This document shows, piece after piece, positions 1 through 13,498 of a stretch of 64,000 nt of DNA. Under the pieces are notes generated by a model. That model did not search any database. It had not been told where the DNA came from and saw nothing but the letters and a program-made list of their open reading frames with translations. The position numbers were made by a program, and so were the translations under genes. Each line of letters begins with the position of its first letter. Within the stretch, counting starts at the first letter, position 1. The stretch is from Pithys albifrons albifrons (lineage: Eukaryota > Chordata > Aves > Passeriformes > Thamnophilidae): the NCBI RefSeq assembly GCF_047495875.1, contig NC_092460.1, positions 37,362,054-37,426,053 on the forward strand, written 5' to 3'.

Positions 1-3000
1 TATCCTCCAAAGAATGCCTAGGTTTTGGTGGTGAGATTCTAAAGTTTGAAAACATGAACAATTAGCTGAGGAGAAAAAGAAAAGAGGGAGAATTAGCTGT
101 GGAAGCAACTCTGCAAACTGAGAACCTGCTGCAATCCAGAGGATTGAAAATTGTCATGGAAAAGAGAGGTATAAGAGAGCTAAAAAACAACTTACGCAAA
201 TATTTTTGTTTATTGAAATAGAAACTGTAGGGGATAAGAGGTAAAAGCTCCTCTGCAGAGAAATTAAAAATATACAAGCTTACTCAAAGTTAGAAGAAAG
301 TAAAATGCACGAATTGTGAATCCCAAAGAAAATGATAATTCTGTGTTACTTCAGCAGAAAGTTGGGTCTCTTTTTCTTTCAGGGTACCAAGTCTTTGCAC
401 TCTTAAAGCCACTTTGCATCTCATCTCTCAGTTATTTTTCACTAGTTTCACAAATGCTAGATTTAACCAGCAAAATCACAGAGGACAGAATAGCACCAGT
501 TCAGCAGAGTATCATCATAATTCCCCATTTCACTCCTTTTAGAGCACTAAAATCATCCACTAAGGCATTTCAGATCTAGTAACTAGTGAGCCCATACCCA
601 GGTCCAATCAGAGACCCATTGAAAGAGGACTGAATGAATGACTAGGTAGGACAGTACTACCATCTCCTCACAGTGCAATAATCCAGCACTTATCTCAAGA
701 TAAAAAATAATCATCTCAGTTTCCCCTCTTCTTCCCCATCTATCAGATATTGAAAGTCAGTGTAATATTCTTCGATGCATATTTGGCCAAAAAACCACCC
801 CCAACAATCCGTATATATGTCATTGTAGTTATCTCTCCTGATCTCTTGGTTAAGAAAGAGCTTAGATTTCTGCCCTGTTTCCAGCATAGGGGTTTTAACA
901 GCTTTTAGGAAATGATCTAGAAATAAATAAAATGCTCAAAGTTCTGAAGATGTTGACTTCTAAGAATAACAACACATCTAATTGTGGGTTTATTTTCATT
1001 GTCTGAAAAACTGTACAAAATTCACAGACTCTTTTGATATGGGTGAGGCTTCAGAGGCACACAGCAGACAAGCCCATAACATGTTTTCTGTGAGTAGCAA
1101 GGAATTTTCATATCTATTCCAAAGCTCTCTTCTCTGAATTACACGAAACACTGCCAAGCCAGAAATCACTTCGGCTCCAAATACTAAGCTTATTAACTGT
1201 GGTATTAAATTGCATATGAAATGAGTGCAGTGAGATTTACCATACAACTCTTCAACTCACAAGAGTTTCTGGGAAGAGAAAAAAACCTCTCTCAAAATTA
1301 TTTCCTTTTGCAGTGCAGCTCAAAAAGGCAGCGTTATTCACAGTCTTTAAATATAAAAAGTCCATACCAAATTTTTTTCTAAACACAAACATATGCAATT
1401 TATCCTTGGATATAAAAATATATACTTTTGTAAGGCTTTTCCAGCAAATGAAGACTTTCTTACTGAAGGAAAGACAGTAATAGGGTGGTCAAGACAAGAA
1501 GCTGTCGTTCCCTCTTTTGCAACTACCATTTCAAATTCTTCCCTAAGACATAACCCTTGATAAAGAATTATGACTAAGGAAAAAGCAGTGCCACCTCACT
1601 TCTCCATATACATGTCTAATACAATAAATACATGGTTAAGAAAGAGGGAAGGTGGCAAATTTTATGGGACTTTGAATAAAAAAGAAATAAAGTATTAAGG
1701 AAACAAAAAAGTTTACTTGCTTACATTCGGATCTTCTTACAAGCCAAGGAAGAGTCTCTAGCCCCTAACTCCAAAGCTAATCATGGTGAAAGTTTAGTGA
1801 CCTGAAATGCAGAGACTGTACACATAAACTGAGCCTATTTCTGTTCAAGGAATAAGACAAGCCAATGCTGACGGAGAGACTAGCACATTTTTGGTTTGTT
1901 TGGCTTGCTTACCTTATTAGGGATTCTGGAAACCTGCTCTACTAAGGTTTGGAACTTATTTACTTATTAGAAATGCAATTTACTTTGATGGTCAGAAGTC
2001 CTCCAAACCACATTGTAACTTCAGAACAGCCACATTCACATAGAAAGATACAATCACTGGATTAAAAACAAAACACACACATACCCCCTCCAAGAAACTA
2101 ACCAATCCAAAACAATAAATACCAAAACAATTCTTGGTTGCCACAAGCAAGAATAAAGATTTTGAGATATGCCATCACTTGAGTCTCCCACATGACCATC
2201 ATGAAAAGCTGACCCTTCCAACTCCCTAGCAATGGGCAGCCTTTCCCCAGAAGAGTAAATACCAGCAGGTGAAGACTAGGAGACTTGCACTAGCCCTTAC
2301 ACACATGGCACAACTTGCAATCCTCATCATCAGCCTGTCCACAACCCTTCAGAGACTCTGGGGCTTTACCTCTTCCTTTCCCCAAGTTAATTTTCAGCTC
2401 AAGTATATATTTTCTACTGCTAGATTTCCTGCATGCTTAACATTAGTGTCCCTATCAGGACCAGGCAGGGGAAAGGTCAGACCACACCATTGTGTTTGGC
2501 CTTTCATGTTCAAAGGAAGCTCAGTCCTTCCATTCCTGTATCAGTTGGGGCAAAGGCAGAATTTCCTCCCTTGACCTGTTTGCAACTTGCCTCATAACTG
2601 AAAAGGAAATTAAAGTATTAGGAAGTTTTACAGGAGTTGGAAAAGTGAAAGGAAAAGAAGTGATAGAAAACAGAGAGAATCCAATGCACAGCTACAGCAA
2701 AACAACAAAAACAAAAGAAATAAAATCAACCCACCAAACTGCTTATATCCTTTAAAAAAAGTACTTTTTTCCCAAGAACAGGCAAACTGAAGTAATTCAA
2801 GTACAAAGGCTGTCATTTGGGGTATGAAATTCAGGTCAGCCATTAGACCACAGAGTCAAAAACAAAACAAACCAGCATTGCCAGTAGCAGGATCCAATAT
2901 ATACTTTGAATACAAAATAATGAAAATATTATTGGACAGCCAACAGAAGCGTTTGCCTGCAGTGCAGAATTTAATGAAATTAATTTAATTTCCTTGCAAT

Positions 3001-3464
3001 TGAAAAAAAATTAGTTAGATGTTCAGAATCTCTAGAGCTAGTCTTAGTGAACAGCTGAATTTTTATTCAAAAATATTCTAATACACGTATGCTTATGCAG
3101 GACTGCAGAACCGTCATGGAGTTTAATGTAGCATGGATTCAAGCAATACATCTTTAGATTCTTTACACATTCTTCATCTTAGCATGTAAGAGTATTCTGG
3201 TTTAGAAAATACCAAATGATCATCAATCCACACTGTCCTAAACTCCCCTTATATGAAGCAATCACTGGAGAACCCACTGAAGTCAAAGGAAATCAATATT
3301 TTATTTGTTCAAATTTCAGTTTATGGCTTTGACTTCAGTAGACAGCCTTGCCCATGTATCTTAAAGAAAATTGGCTCCAGAATGCGTGCTTTTTGAACTG
3401 GGTCTTTACATGCATCATTTACAATTCTTACTTTTGGTGAATCAAGCATTTATTTATATCTATC
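1..3464. other. No gene recognised
   Basis: AT-rich unique-looking sequence. All open frames are 101 codons or shorter, overlap on both strands and lack recognisable domains. An A-rich stretch lies near 2690-2760. Confidence 0.6.
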
Positions 3465-3465
3465 A

Positions 3466-3510
<45 letters not shown>

Positions 3511-3522
3511 ATATACACACAG
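3465..3522. repeat. TG/TA/CA microsatellite
   Basis: GTGTGTGTATATAT ... ATATATACACAC: a largely self-complementary dinucleotide run able to extrude as a hairpin. Confidence 0.95.
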
Positions 3523-3933
3523 ACTTATTATGTATATGATTCATTGCTGGGTCTTGGCCAGAAGAGGTAGTTGACTCATTAAGGCTGTTAACAAAAGTCA
3601 AGCTGAATAATTCTTATCACAGAGTGAGACAAGAAGCAGAAGAATACCTTTGGCATTTCAAACACTGGAATGAACTTTTAGGCTACTAGATAGTGTGCTA
3701 CATGCTCCTGGTTGCAGGAGACTGTTTCATAAAATTATGAGAGGAGGAGAACAAGTAGAGCATTCCACAGCTATTTTCACAGGAATATTTTCTAGCTATA
3801 ATTTCACTTGGCAGTTTAAGACTGGCAGACGTTCTAACTGACACTTGTTCAGGGAGATTTCTCACATTGACATACAGCATATAGCTGCTTGTGACACTAA
3901 TGAGGTTGGTCTTTTAAGGTAAACAATAAATAA

Positions 3934-4321
3934 CAGCAGAGGAACCAGACACCACACACAGATCATTGTGATCAAGCAAATGCCATTTATTTCACACTGC
4001 ACACGGTTTATATAGGGTTAAAGCTACATTCTATTGGCTAAATTGAACTTCACACCATTTAACTGCAAATCCCAATTGGTTATAACCCATATCTCACAAG
4101 TCCAATGTTTTGGTGAACTCATCCTGTTTTCAGAAACACCTCTGGTGAGAACCTCCAGTGAGAAACCTGAGGAATTCTCATGAGAAACCTCTGGGAAGTT
4201 GCTAAGAACTCCCAGGGAGTGCTCCCTCCTCCAATGATTTGGTGCAGCTGTGGCCTTGTTTCAGTCTCACAGGGTCTCATATGGATCTGAATTGCTCACT
4301 CTTGATTTTTATGTACCAACA
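3934..4321 (-). mobile_element. Solo LTR, family C
   Basis: About 390 bp matching the LTR at 18323-18729 throughout: CACACACAGATCA at one end, CATATCTCACAAGTCCAATG in the middle, GAATTGCTCACT near the other. Read on the minus strand it starts TGTTGGTACATAAAAATC and carries an AATAAA-type signal near its end. The lower border is uncertain by a few bases and I see no target-site duplication. Confidence 0.78.
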
Positions 4322-5091
4322 GTCTTTGGAGAAGAAATCCAAATTGCTGATTGTTCAGCACAGATTTACAGGTGCAGAAAGAAATTGAAATGACAGTCGC
4401 AGGTAACAAAATTTTGACATGTCTTCAAATATAAATCTGCTTTTCTCCAGACACAAAATGTTTGTAACTGATTGATCTTGCATAGTAATTATTTTGCTAT
4501 TAGTTTCACATGAAGCAAGATCAGATTCTAGTTGGTCTTTCTTCAACAAGAATGTGACTCAACACTCAGGGCAGCAGACTGGAACTCAGGAACTGTAGCT
4601 GTGAATGTTGCCAGATCCCAAAAGATACTTATACTGATTTATCAATTACAGCAATCAGAGATTTATAAAGATACATTGTCTTCCTCGAATGATGTAAAGT
4701 GATAGCTATGGCAGTGGTTCTGAATGCTTACAAATATTTAGATAGGTGTTTACTATGCATATAAAACAGCCCAGCATATTTCTACAGATTGGTTTTCATT
4801 ATTTCATTGTAATATTAAGAAAGGCTGTTCGGTAAGTCAGTGACAGCTTTCTTTTCAACTGGCAAAAGAAGGAAAAAACAACAAAAGAAAAGAAAAGAAA
4901 ACAACAACCAAATAGAACCACAGTAGATATCCCCATCAGCACAGGTTCAAAATAATTTAAGTCCAGAATCAAGTAAAGAGTAAATTTTATTCTAACATGT
5001 ACATGAATCATAAACTCTAATTTGACCTGCATTAGGATTTCAATGCATTAATCTTACTACTTCAAGCTCAGTTTAAAGCCAAGTGTGTTTG

Positions 5092-5248
5092 TGTCTCGGT
5101 TTGAGGGAAACAAAAACAAAATGTTTACCCACAAGTGGACGAGGGCATTTCCTCCACAATAATCACGCCACTCTTTATCAAATTTAAGAAAAGGAACTTT
5201 AATCAGACAATGGATACAAGAAGGATAACTGTTCTTAACTGCTATATA

Positions 5249-5292
<44 letters not shown>

Positions 5293-5943
5293 GGTATAGA
5301 TATAACTGCAAACAGACCAGAGCAAACTGCTTCCCCAACACTACAAGAAAAAAAACAACAAAAACCCCCCAAACCAGCAGGTTTCCTCCTGGAGAAAAGT
5401 TATACTTATGGGCAGTATCAGTGTCACAGCCTGGCTGGCTGCAGGGTGAGCTCCCAGATGAATTCTGTCTCTCCCTGTGTCTCTCATCCCAAATGAAGAA
5501 GGGAAACTGGAAGTGGGGAACCGCTGCATGTCCTGGAAAGCAGCTGTAACTTCTCTCTCCCAGGTCGCTGCCCCAGCCGGGGTGGGCAGGCCGTGACGCT
5601 GCAGGTGGCGGAGAGACTGGAGCAGAGGCCGGGACCCCAGATGCAGGAACCAGGAGAAACAGTCGTGGCGAGGAGAAAAGAACCAGCTCCCCAAGAAGCA
5701 GCAGCAGCAGCAGTAACGAGGAGCAGGAGAAAATGGCTTCCCTCCTCAGGAGCAAACCCCCCACTCCACGTTCAGCTGAGCTAGAAGTGGAAAAATGTCC
5801 CCAAAAAACAAAAGAGACAACCTGTCCCCACCCAAGCAATCAAGAAGAAGACGGTACCAGTTAACTACTTCTTTTTCTTAACTAATGGCATGGGTAGTTA
5901 GTGGCAGGGGAGAGAATTTACATAATAATTCCAAACTACAACA
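5092..5943 (-). mobile_element. Solo LTR, family B, with TSD
   Basis: In + orientation it runs from TGTCTCGGTTTGAGGG to CCAAACTACAACA, i.e. an LTR read on the minus strand. The 5-bp repeat GTTTG flanks it (5087-5091 and 5944-5948). It closely matches the copy at 44716-45416 at both ends and around the internal TA microsatellite. At 852 bp it is longer, partly through a longer TA run (5243-5290). A minus-strand open frame of 260 codons lies mostly inside it but is not conserved between copies. A 5-bp TSD fits class II or III ERVs. Confidence 0.87.
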
Positions 5944-5948
5944 GTTTG

Positions 5949-8900
5949 CAAAACAGATCTGAACTGGAGAATTTATCAGCCACCTCTAGACTACAGAACA
6001 GCTTTGTTAACATTATGCAAATAACATCACAAGACCCAGTTACTTAGATACATGGTACCCTGCCTGGAATTGTAGACAACCATGCATTTAATTGGTATTT
6101 GAAGTTTAAAGTCTGTCACCAGATAAAAATGTCACAGTCTAGCCATCACAGCTGTGGGCAGGCAGGAAGGTGGGCCTGCACTGATGTCTGTGCTCATTCC
6201 CAGATTTCAGAACTGGTCACTGATGTACTTAACATATCCTGATTACTCAATTGAATTACTCTCAGACTTGTGTAATTCAGATCTCTGGAGGTGTAGCCAT
6301 GTAGTGAGTCAAGCATGGGAACAAGAAAGAAGAAAAACAGAAAGCCTGGGAAATGTTGAGATGACCTTGCATTATTTTATCTAAAGCCTTGATTTACTGA
6401 CTAGGTATAGAACTAACCCCTTGGTTTGCAATTCTCTGCGTGTGGACTGAGAATGGGTTGCTTGAAACTCCCAAAGTCTGTGTGTGTGGTGTGGGCAGCT
6501 GCCTGAATGTGAGTGTGTGTCAATGTGTGACTACAACTGCCATGATTGCTTAGCCACTCCCAGCTGAACCTATACTATATAACCTTGGACAATTAGAATT
6601 AAAGCAATTTCTGTCAATCAAGCCAGGAGTCCATGCCTTCATTCCACTACATAGCCACTTTTGTATTTCCTCCAAAAAAAGTTGTCAGGAAATATAATAT
6701 TTATTTTGCTGAAGCAGCTTTATCTCAAACAGGAAACTTCATCCATAGATTTGGAAAGAAAGAGAGGGGAGATAACTTACAGATACCAGCACTGATGAGC
6801 TTTGCTCAGCTCACATTCCCAAAACGAGATAAACTTAGCAATATCATATTCAGTAGCTTCAAGTCTGGTTGTGCCCTATTGTTAAAGGACAAAAATGGTT
6901 TATAAATCTAAGAATGTTCTCACATCACCTTCCAAAAGTGATTTGGTGAGATTTGGCTGAATCTCTAAGACCTATAAAATTCAATAGGTCAACAATTTCT
7001 ACATTTTGCATTGTCATTTACAGTGTCAAAGTGAACTTCCAAATAAAAAATGCAGATAATTAGATAAAGAAACCATAGTTTCTGTATAATATTTTTAGTG
7101 AGTTTCCTGTGACATTCATGATTTCCCACAACTTAGCAGATCAGATGACTAGTTCTCATGTAGAAAGGTGACACAGAGAAATTTACTTGTAATGGTCTTT
7201 GTCAACACAGTCTGTCTCCTCAGTGGTAAATCAAACATACTCATGTGCATTTTCCCTTGATAAACTTTAGAAAATACTATGAATTTCAGGTTGAGTAGAG
7301 ATGAATTACAAAAAGTGATCCTAGATTATATTTATGTTAATGCATTAGAAGTGGATTAGGAGGTCAAAGCAGCCACTGTTATAATTATACATGTGCACTG
7401 TGTGTACCTCAGAAGCTTTACTTCAGAGTAGCTCTAGAGTGGTCTCTGAACCATACCTCTGAATCATACTGTACATGTAGTTCAAAAGATAATTATGCTC
7501 TAAACCTTTGTTTTCTTGGATACAAGGCCCTTGGTGGATTAGTCGAGGATGTCCCATTCAGTCTTTATTCTGTCTCCTAAAGAAAATGAAACAAACTGCT
7601 CAGCCCTGGACACTGTCACCTATTAAAGGCCTCACAAACACACAGAGACCTGATTTCTGTTCCTGATTTTGATCTTGTTCTATTTCTTTCCATCTCGGTA
7701 CCAAAAAATACCCCCAACTAATAACGACAATAATTAAGAGTGCTTGAAAGCAGAACCCTCAGTATACGCATTGAGAATCCTACCACATCAACATGACTAA
7801 CAATGTATCTCAAAAACTAGTAGGACATTTATTCTAATATGAAACTTCATTAGACTAAAATAAATTATCCTTTTAGAGCATACAAAATAGATTCCATGGT
7901 GACAGACCCTAGACTCTGAGCTCATTGAAGGGGTTTTACTATAAAAATATACAAGTCATCAGAAATACTCATCCTCCATATATTCTAAAAGACACTTCAG
8001 TTCTTTTAATCCTTGAGAGAGTGCATGGGAGAAGATACTACATACATTTTCTCAGGAGGTCAAATAAAACACTTTTATTGGTGCCCTTTAGAAACTAAGG
8101 AAACTTGGCAAAAGTTTAAAGAGTAGCATTCAACCAATATAAAACATTCCACAAAGCATTGATTTAGCACATGCCAACCCATGCAACATAGCAGAATCCA
8201 ATCCACCTGGCTTTAAGTTACCCGAATACCAAGAGAAGAGATCAGGAGAAGAAGTAGTAAAGAAAGAGAGAGAAAAAGAATTATAGCTACCACCTTGAGT
8301 CCCATACAAGTTCAATTTCCACATGTCCAGATGGTAGAGTCAACCAAGCATGGTTGCATGGTGCTGATTTTATTTGCTCTGGTCCCCTGTGGCCACTGCC
8401 CCCGCCCTCAGGCGGGGCCTCTGGTGTGCCAGCCATTCTGGGGCAGGAGTAGGGGCTCCAGGGTGTGGTATAGGGGAGTGCTCCTGGTGTCCAGTGACCG
8501 ACAGGTGCTCTGGGGCTGCCCAAGGAAGCTTGAAGGGGCTGGATTGGGCCAGGGCACACCTCTTCACATTCATGAAATTTGACCCGACCCTTCCCCACAC
8601 ACACACACTTGAGTTCATCCAAGCCAATAATTAATAATCCAGTATCACACAGATGGATTCCCTGTACATTTGGAAATACTTAAAAACTGCCAAGAATTAA
8701 ATAAGAAGGTATTGGCATTGGGCAAAATTCTTAGGTCCAGAGAAACTCAGATCACAGATCTGAGGGACCACATAGAAATTCACTTTATATCTGAAGGCAA
8801 AATGAATTATTTATCCCACAGAAATTCGCTCAAGATTTGATGGCAATAATACATCAAGGTAGTGACTTAATACTCCAAGTTACATAGGGACTATCACCAC

Positions 8901-9760
8901 TTCCTTGCTAGCCTAAAAGATCCAGAATTAAGATACTTCTGGGCCAGTAAAGAAAAAGGAAGATATTTTTTCACATCTTTGTCTTATCTTTCTTGTCCCC
9001 CAGAAAGAAGAGATAACTTACTTTGGCCTGCTTATTCTGAAGAAGGACTTCTTTACACTTCCAACATCCTCTTCCTTCTAAGGACACTTACCATCACTCT
9101 GCTCAGCTGGAGCAGCAAGTCATTATCTAGTCCTAACTCATTAGAAGTTCCATCACACTTAAGTTATTTCAAAGAAATGCTGAATATACAGTGAAATAAA
9201 GCTGTTTACTCAAGGGAATTTGCAGAGAGTTTGCAAAAAATCTTGTTTTCTTGCTCAGAGCAAAGCTTAACTATTCCTTCCCAGCATTTTGTCCCACAGA
9301 GTGTAAGAATGTATTACTTATAGACACTGACGAGAGTTAATCCAAAGCAGTTTGGAAAAATAAGTGCATAAATAAAAGGATAAATACAGGAATAGCTGAT
9401 TGCTTTCTTTTAACATCTGTTTTGCAGATTCCTTTTTCTTGTCAGTGTTTGTAAGCTGTGTTACCCATGAAAAGCGATTTGTACACTTGAAATCAAATTG
9501 AATAGAAGAGCAGAAGAGAACGCTGCACTGAGGAACTGGATAATACCAGAAAAGATTTCAATAAATCAGGTCATCATCATTTTATAGAAAGTATTCTTAC
9601 CCTCAGTGTTGTGAATTTAGATCTATTTACTTTGATTATTGAAAATTGGCCTCTGAGCAAGTAAATTTTAGTAGAAATTTCATCTTTTTTCCTCTATACA
9701 AGCAGCAAGATCTAGAGGTATAACCAAGGTAAGCTGCAGGCAGAGACAAAGCAGGTATTA
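5949..9760. other. No gene recognised
   Basis: AT-rich non-coding sequence apart from the LTR-like stretch near 6.5 kb. A local GC-rich patch at about 8360-8600 has overlapping short open frames on both strands and a short CA repeat (8598-8610). I see no splice-supported exon. Confidence 0.55.
6425..6640 (+). mobile_element. Possible LTR or promoter-like relic
   Basis: GTGTG-rich sequence is followed by ACTATATAACC (about 6573) and AATTAAAGCAATTTCTG (about 6597), a TATA box and ATTAAA signal about 25 bp apart as in short avian LTRs. No defined ends. Confidence 0.25.
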
Positions 9761-9899
9761 CAAAGGGCAGTTACCTGTTAGGGACAGCAGGATGGACATG
9801 GCTCTGGTGCCCATGTAGTCTCTCATAGGAGGCAAACTTGCTCTGGCTGCTCTTGATGCAGAAGCTGGAGCAGGTAAGCTGCTGGCTATTCCCAGGAGA

Positions 9900-12800
9900 G
9901 GTAACCTCACCCACTGCTTGCAACACTCCTGTGTTAGCAGAAGGGTATGAAATACAATTCTCCAGTGTTTTGTCCTTTCCTGGATGGTAGCAACCAGACT
10001 TTAAACACTGATGATGATGATGACTAACAAAATCACCAAGTTACCTGACATTAGAGGAAAGGGAGTACACGAGAGAAGGAATAAAAGAAAGATTGCATGT
10101 TAGCTGGACAATACAAAAACTGTCTGAAAGGAAGTAAAATACAGCTTTATGTCCTAATAAATCCACCATGACTTCAGACAGTGTGTTTGAAATCACTAAC
10201 TGTCTGAAGCCTTTTTTGGAACTTAAGTCTATGTGATTTTTTTTATGTGCAAGAATCTAACCATATATGAGACAGAAGTGTTTCAATTTTAAACAACAAA
10301 CCTACGCAACACTAAAATATAATGCTGTAAGTTGATAGCTCTGCACTAAATTTTGTCTTCTTTAAGGTTATAAGTAAAGCATTCTCATTCATTTTATATT
10401 AGGCAAGACTCTATGTTTCCAATCAAACTCAATTTTTGCTATAGTTGTATAATAAAACATCTTTCTCCATCTACAAATTATTTTTTATGTTCAGCCTCTT
10501 CCTAGCCAAGGATGATAACACACCTTAAGACAACAAATAAGGACCTTAATCAGAAAGTGTTAATCAAGAGCATCATGAAGTAGACATTTATATCTACTTT
10601 GCAAGAAAAAAGAAAGTCAAGGAAGAGATATACAGCTACTCTCCTGCTGCCATCCAGCCATCAGATTTTTCACGTGAAGGGCAGCATACTCCATCCCCAT
10701 CCTTTGTTTCAAAGTTAGCTCAATATCCAATCCTCTAACCTGGTTTCCATACCAGAGGTTCAAGCATGAGTGAGGATGATGCAGTTGTCCTCTGAGGGAA
10801 TACAGCTCAGGTCAGTGAGAAGCAGAGTTCTGTGGGCTGTTTCAGGTGATTGACAAGTTGTAAACAAAAATTATAGAAATCCTAAATCTGGGTAGACATG
10901 CAGGTGTTAACAGCAAGCAAACAGGGAAATATCTTTTATAACTCATTTTCTGTCTCTGTTACTGGCAAAACTCTATTGTGTTTTCAAAGTTGCAAAGCAT
11001 TTTCATGGATTTGAGGAAGCGCATAGAGGGAAAAATCCACAAAGATATCAGAATTCCCAGATTTTTTTTTTTATACTGGGAAATCTATTAAGAAGACAGG
11101 AAATGAAGACAGGGACCACATTCTACTTAGCTGGTGACAGAAGTAAAAAACAATTTTTTTAATATTTCCTTCTTCTTGTCCTAATACAAAGCTCACACTG
11201 TCAATTCTGTGCTTGAAAAATCTCTTTCCTTCTCAACTCCTCAGCCTACAGTCCAAACCTAAAGCAAGACTAGGTAAGGATTTCAAAAGAAACCCAAAGA
11301 AACCCAAATTATATGATTTTCTTCTCTTTTTTCCTTTTTTTATTTTTTAATGGTCAGAAATGGTATTTATTTTTTTAATATAATGCAGATAAAAACTGTT
11401 GGAAGGGGCAAAGGAAGGAATAAGGGGAGGGGAAGAGACAAAATGAACATAATCAGATTCCCACTACCATTTGGAAACCGGACTCTGCCCTTAGAAGTTA
11501 GGATGTCATAGCATTCCTCTGGACTGAGGTATTCACCTAGAAACCAAGCAAACTGCAGCATCCAATTACTCTGCACTTGTCATTGGGACTTAACCCAATG
11601 ATTTCACTCAAATTTGACTCCCTGTCCCACATATGATTAGTACTCAAATCACTGTACTTCATTCATATAAAGTAGCTGCCTCTCAACATTTTCTCTGTAT
11701 TATAGTGACTAATTTATTTGGAATGTTTTCTTCAATCTGAACATTTCACAGAGAAGTCTGTTTCTGCAAATTTCCTGGGAAAGATTTTCAAAGTTGAAAG
11801 CTCTCATGTCACACCACCATCATAAAAGCTTCTCTACTGAATGTTTTGATGCCATTGCTTTTTGTAAAACCGTATCACAGGTTTGGTCCTAAGAGAAAAT
11901 AAATATCTTGAAATCATTCAAATTGAAAAATAGCCTATTCCCAAACAGTCAGTTACAAGACCATGACAGCACCAACAAGTAGCAGGCAATGACTTCTACT
12001 AAAGTGTTCATAGAGTGATGCAACACCATTGCTGGCTGACATCCAGAAGTTCAGATCATTATCTCCCTCATCAAAGCCTAAGTTTCATCACACTTCAATT
12101 TTATATTCTGCATAGAGATATATTCTGGGCAGATAGCACTGAAAAACAAAATTAAGAAGCAGAAACTCAAAAAACAGAATAAATAACATTATCCTACACT
12201 CTACAAAATAAACAGGAGTAGAAGAATACTAAAGCAGCATTCTGTGCTTATTATCATAGCATGTGCAAAAATCAAATCCCAGCCTGGTCTAAATCGGGTT
12301 GCCAGAGATGAGGATCCAGAGAACTAAAATGCAAATGATTAAGGTGATGATTTGGATAAAACAATGAACAAATCAATCTTAGTACAGAATTTCTCTGTTT
12401 ACAGCATATATGGTGTCTGTTATATGGTGAACAGAACAAAGTGACCCACAGTATAGCTTGCCCAGCAGTGTGGTTTTTTTCCCTGACATTCAACCCCCTT
12501 CCCAGAGTATAATAGCAATTTCTTCTCTACAGGTTTAGAGCTTGCTTTGCAGGGATGAGGAGGAAAAAGATTTCACATGCTTTTCACAAAAGAGAAAAAT
12601 TTTCTTTGCATTATTGTTTAAAAAAGAGACAAGCATCCCCCTACACATTGTCACTTACATGTATGCTAAACAAGGAAACTATTAAAGTGTCTCCTGTTAT
12701 GAAAGCCAAATACTACAGCCCGTTAATTATAAATTTGAAATGCTGAAAACCTCTGTGGCTAGAGGAGCTATAATACATTGGAAACCACTGAGACAACAAT

Positions 12801-13280
12801 AAGAGTCACAATATTTTGTAGAAAATGCCACTTTCTCCCTGTCTTATATCAGTAATCTACCAGGGATGTAAAAATTACAAGACAGTGAGAATTTTAAAAA
12901 GATTAGAAAAGAGAAAACGTGAAAATACTGATAAACACCATGCTATTAAGATGAGTGAATGGATTAGCAGGCAGAAATCCTAAAAACTGGGAAAATAAAT
13001 ATTTTTCCCCTCAAGAACAACCCTCACCTGACATTTCACTTTTCCATCTACTACAACGATTTGCAGCATTCCCTCATTCATCTGGAGGGAATCCCTTGTA
13101 TGATGTAGATACAGAGTAATACCCACAAAGAGCAGACATGGAAGGAGTGGTGCTGAGTAATTTCACAGATGAATGGCTTTTCATGACTTACAGGTAAGAG
13201 TAACCTGTCACAACTCAGGCACCTTTGAGTAATGACCTTGAATAATATCAAGTAGCTGTAGCAGGGCAGGAATACAATGA
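9900..13280. other. No gene recognised
   Basis: AT-rich sequence with a short GATGATGATGATGA run near 10011 and T-rich stretches near 11060 and 11340. No open frame above 73 codons. Confidence 0.55.
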
Positions 13281-13498
13281 CAGGAAAATAAGAAAAATGT
13301 CTTCATGGAAAAGGCTGTCAAGCACTGGAAGTGGCTACCCAGGGAAGTGGTTGAGTCACCATCCCTGGAGGTATTTAAAAGATGTGATATGGCATTTGGG
13401 GACATAGTTTAGTGGTGAACTTGGCAGTGCTGGGTAGCAGTTGGACTTGATGATCTAAAATGTCTTTTCCAACACAAATGATTCTGTGATTCTGTGAC
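13281..13498 (+). mobile_element. CR1 LINE 3' end
   Basis: Contains the CR1 end signature: GGCTACCCAGGGAAGTGG, CATCCCTGGAGGTATTTAAA, TTGGACTTGATGATCT, CTTTTCCAACACAAATG and the terminal ATTCTGTG ATTCTGTG octamers at about 13480-13496. A 5'-truncated copy; the left border is approximate. Confidence 0.9.

Noticed and set aside
5057..5839. 260-codon minus-strand open frame
   Set aside because: It lies mostly within a solo LTR, includes the TA microsatellite (repeated Tyr-Ile) and is not conserved in the second copy of that LTR.
10005..10025. GATGATGATGATGA run as a second RTE tail
   Set aside because: No LINE 3' sequence precedes it on either strand; it is read as a simple repeat.
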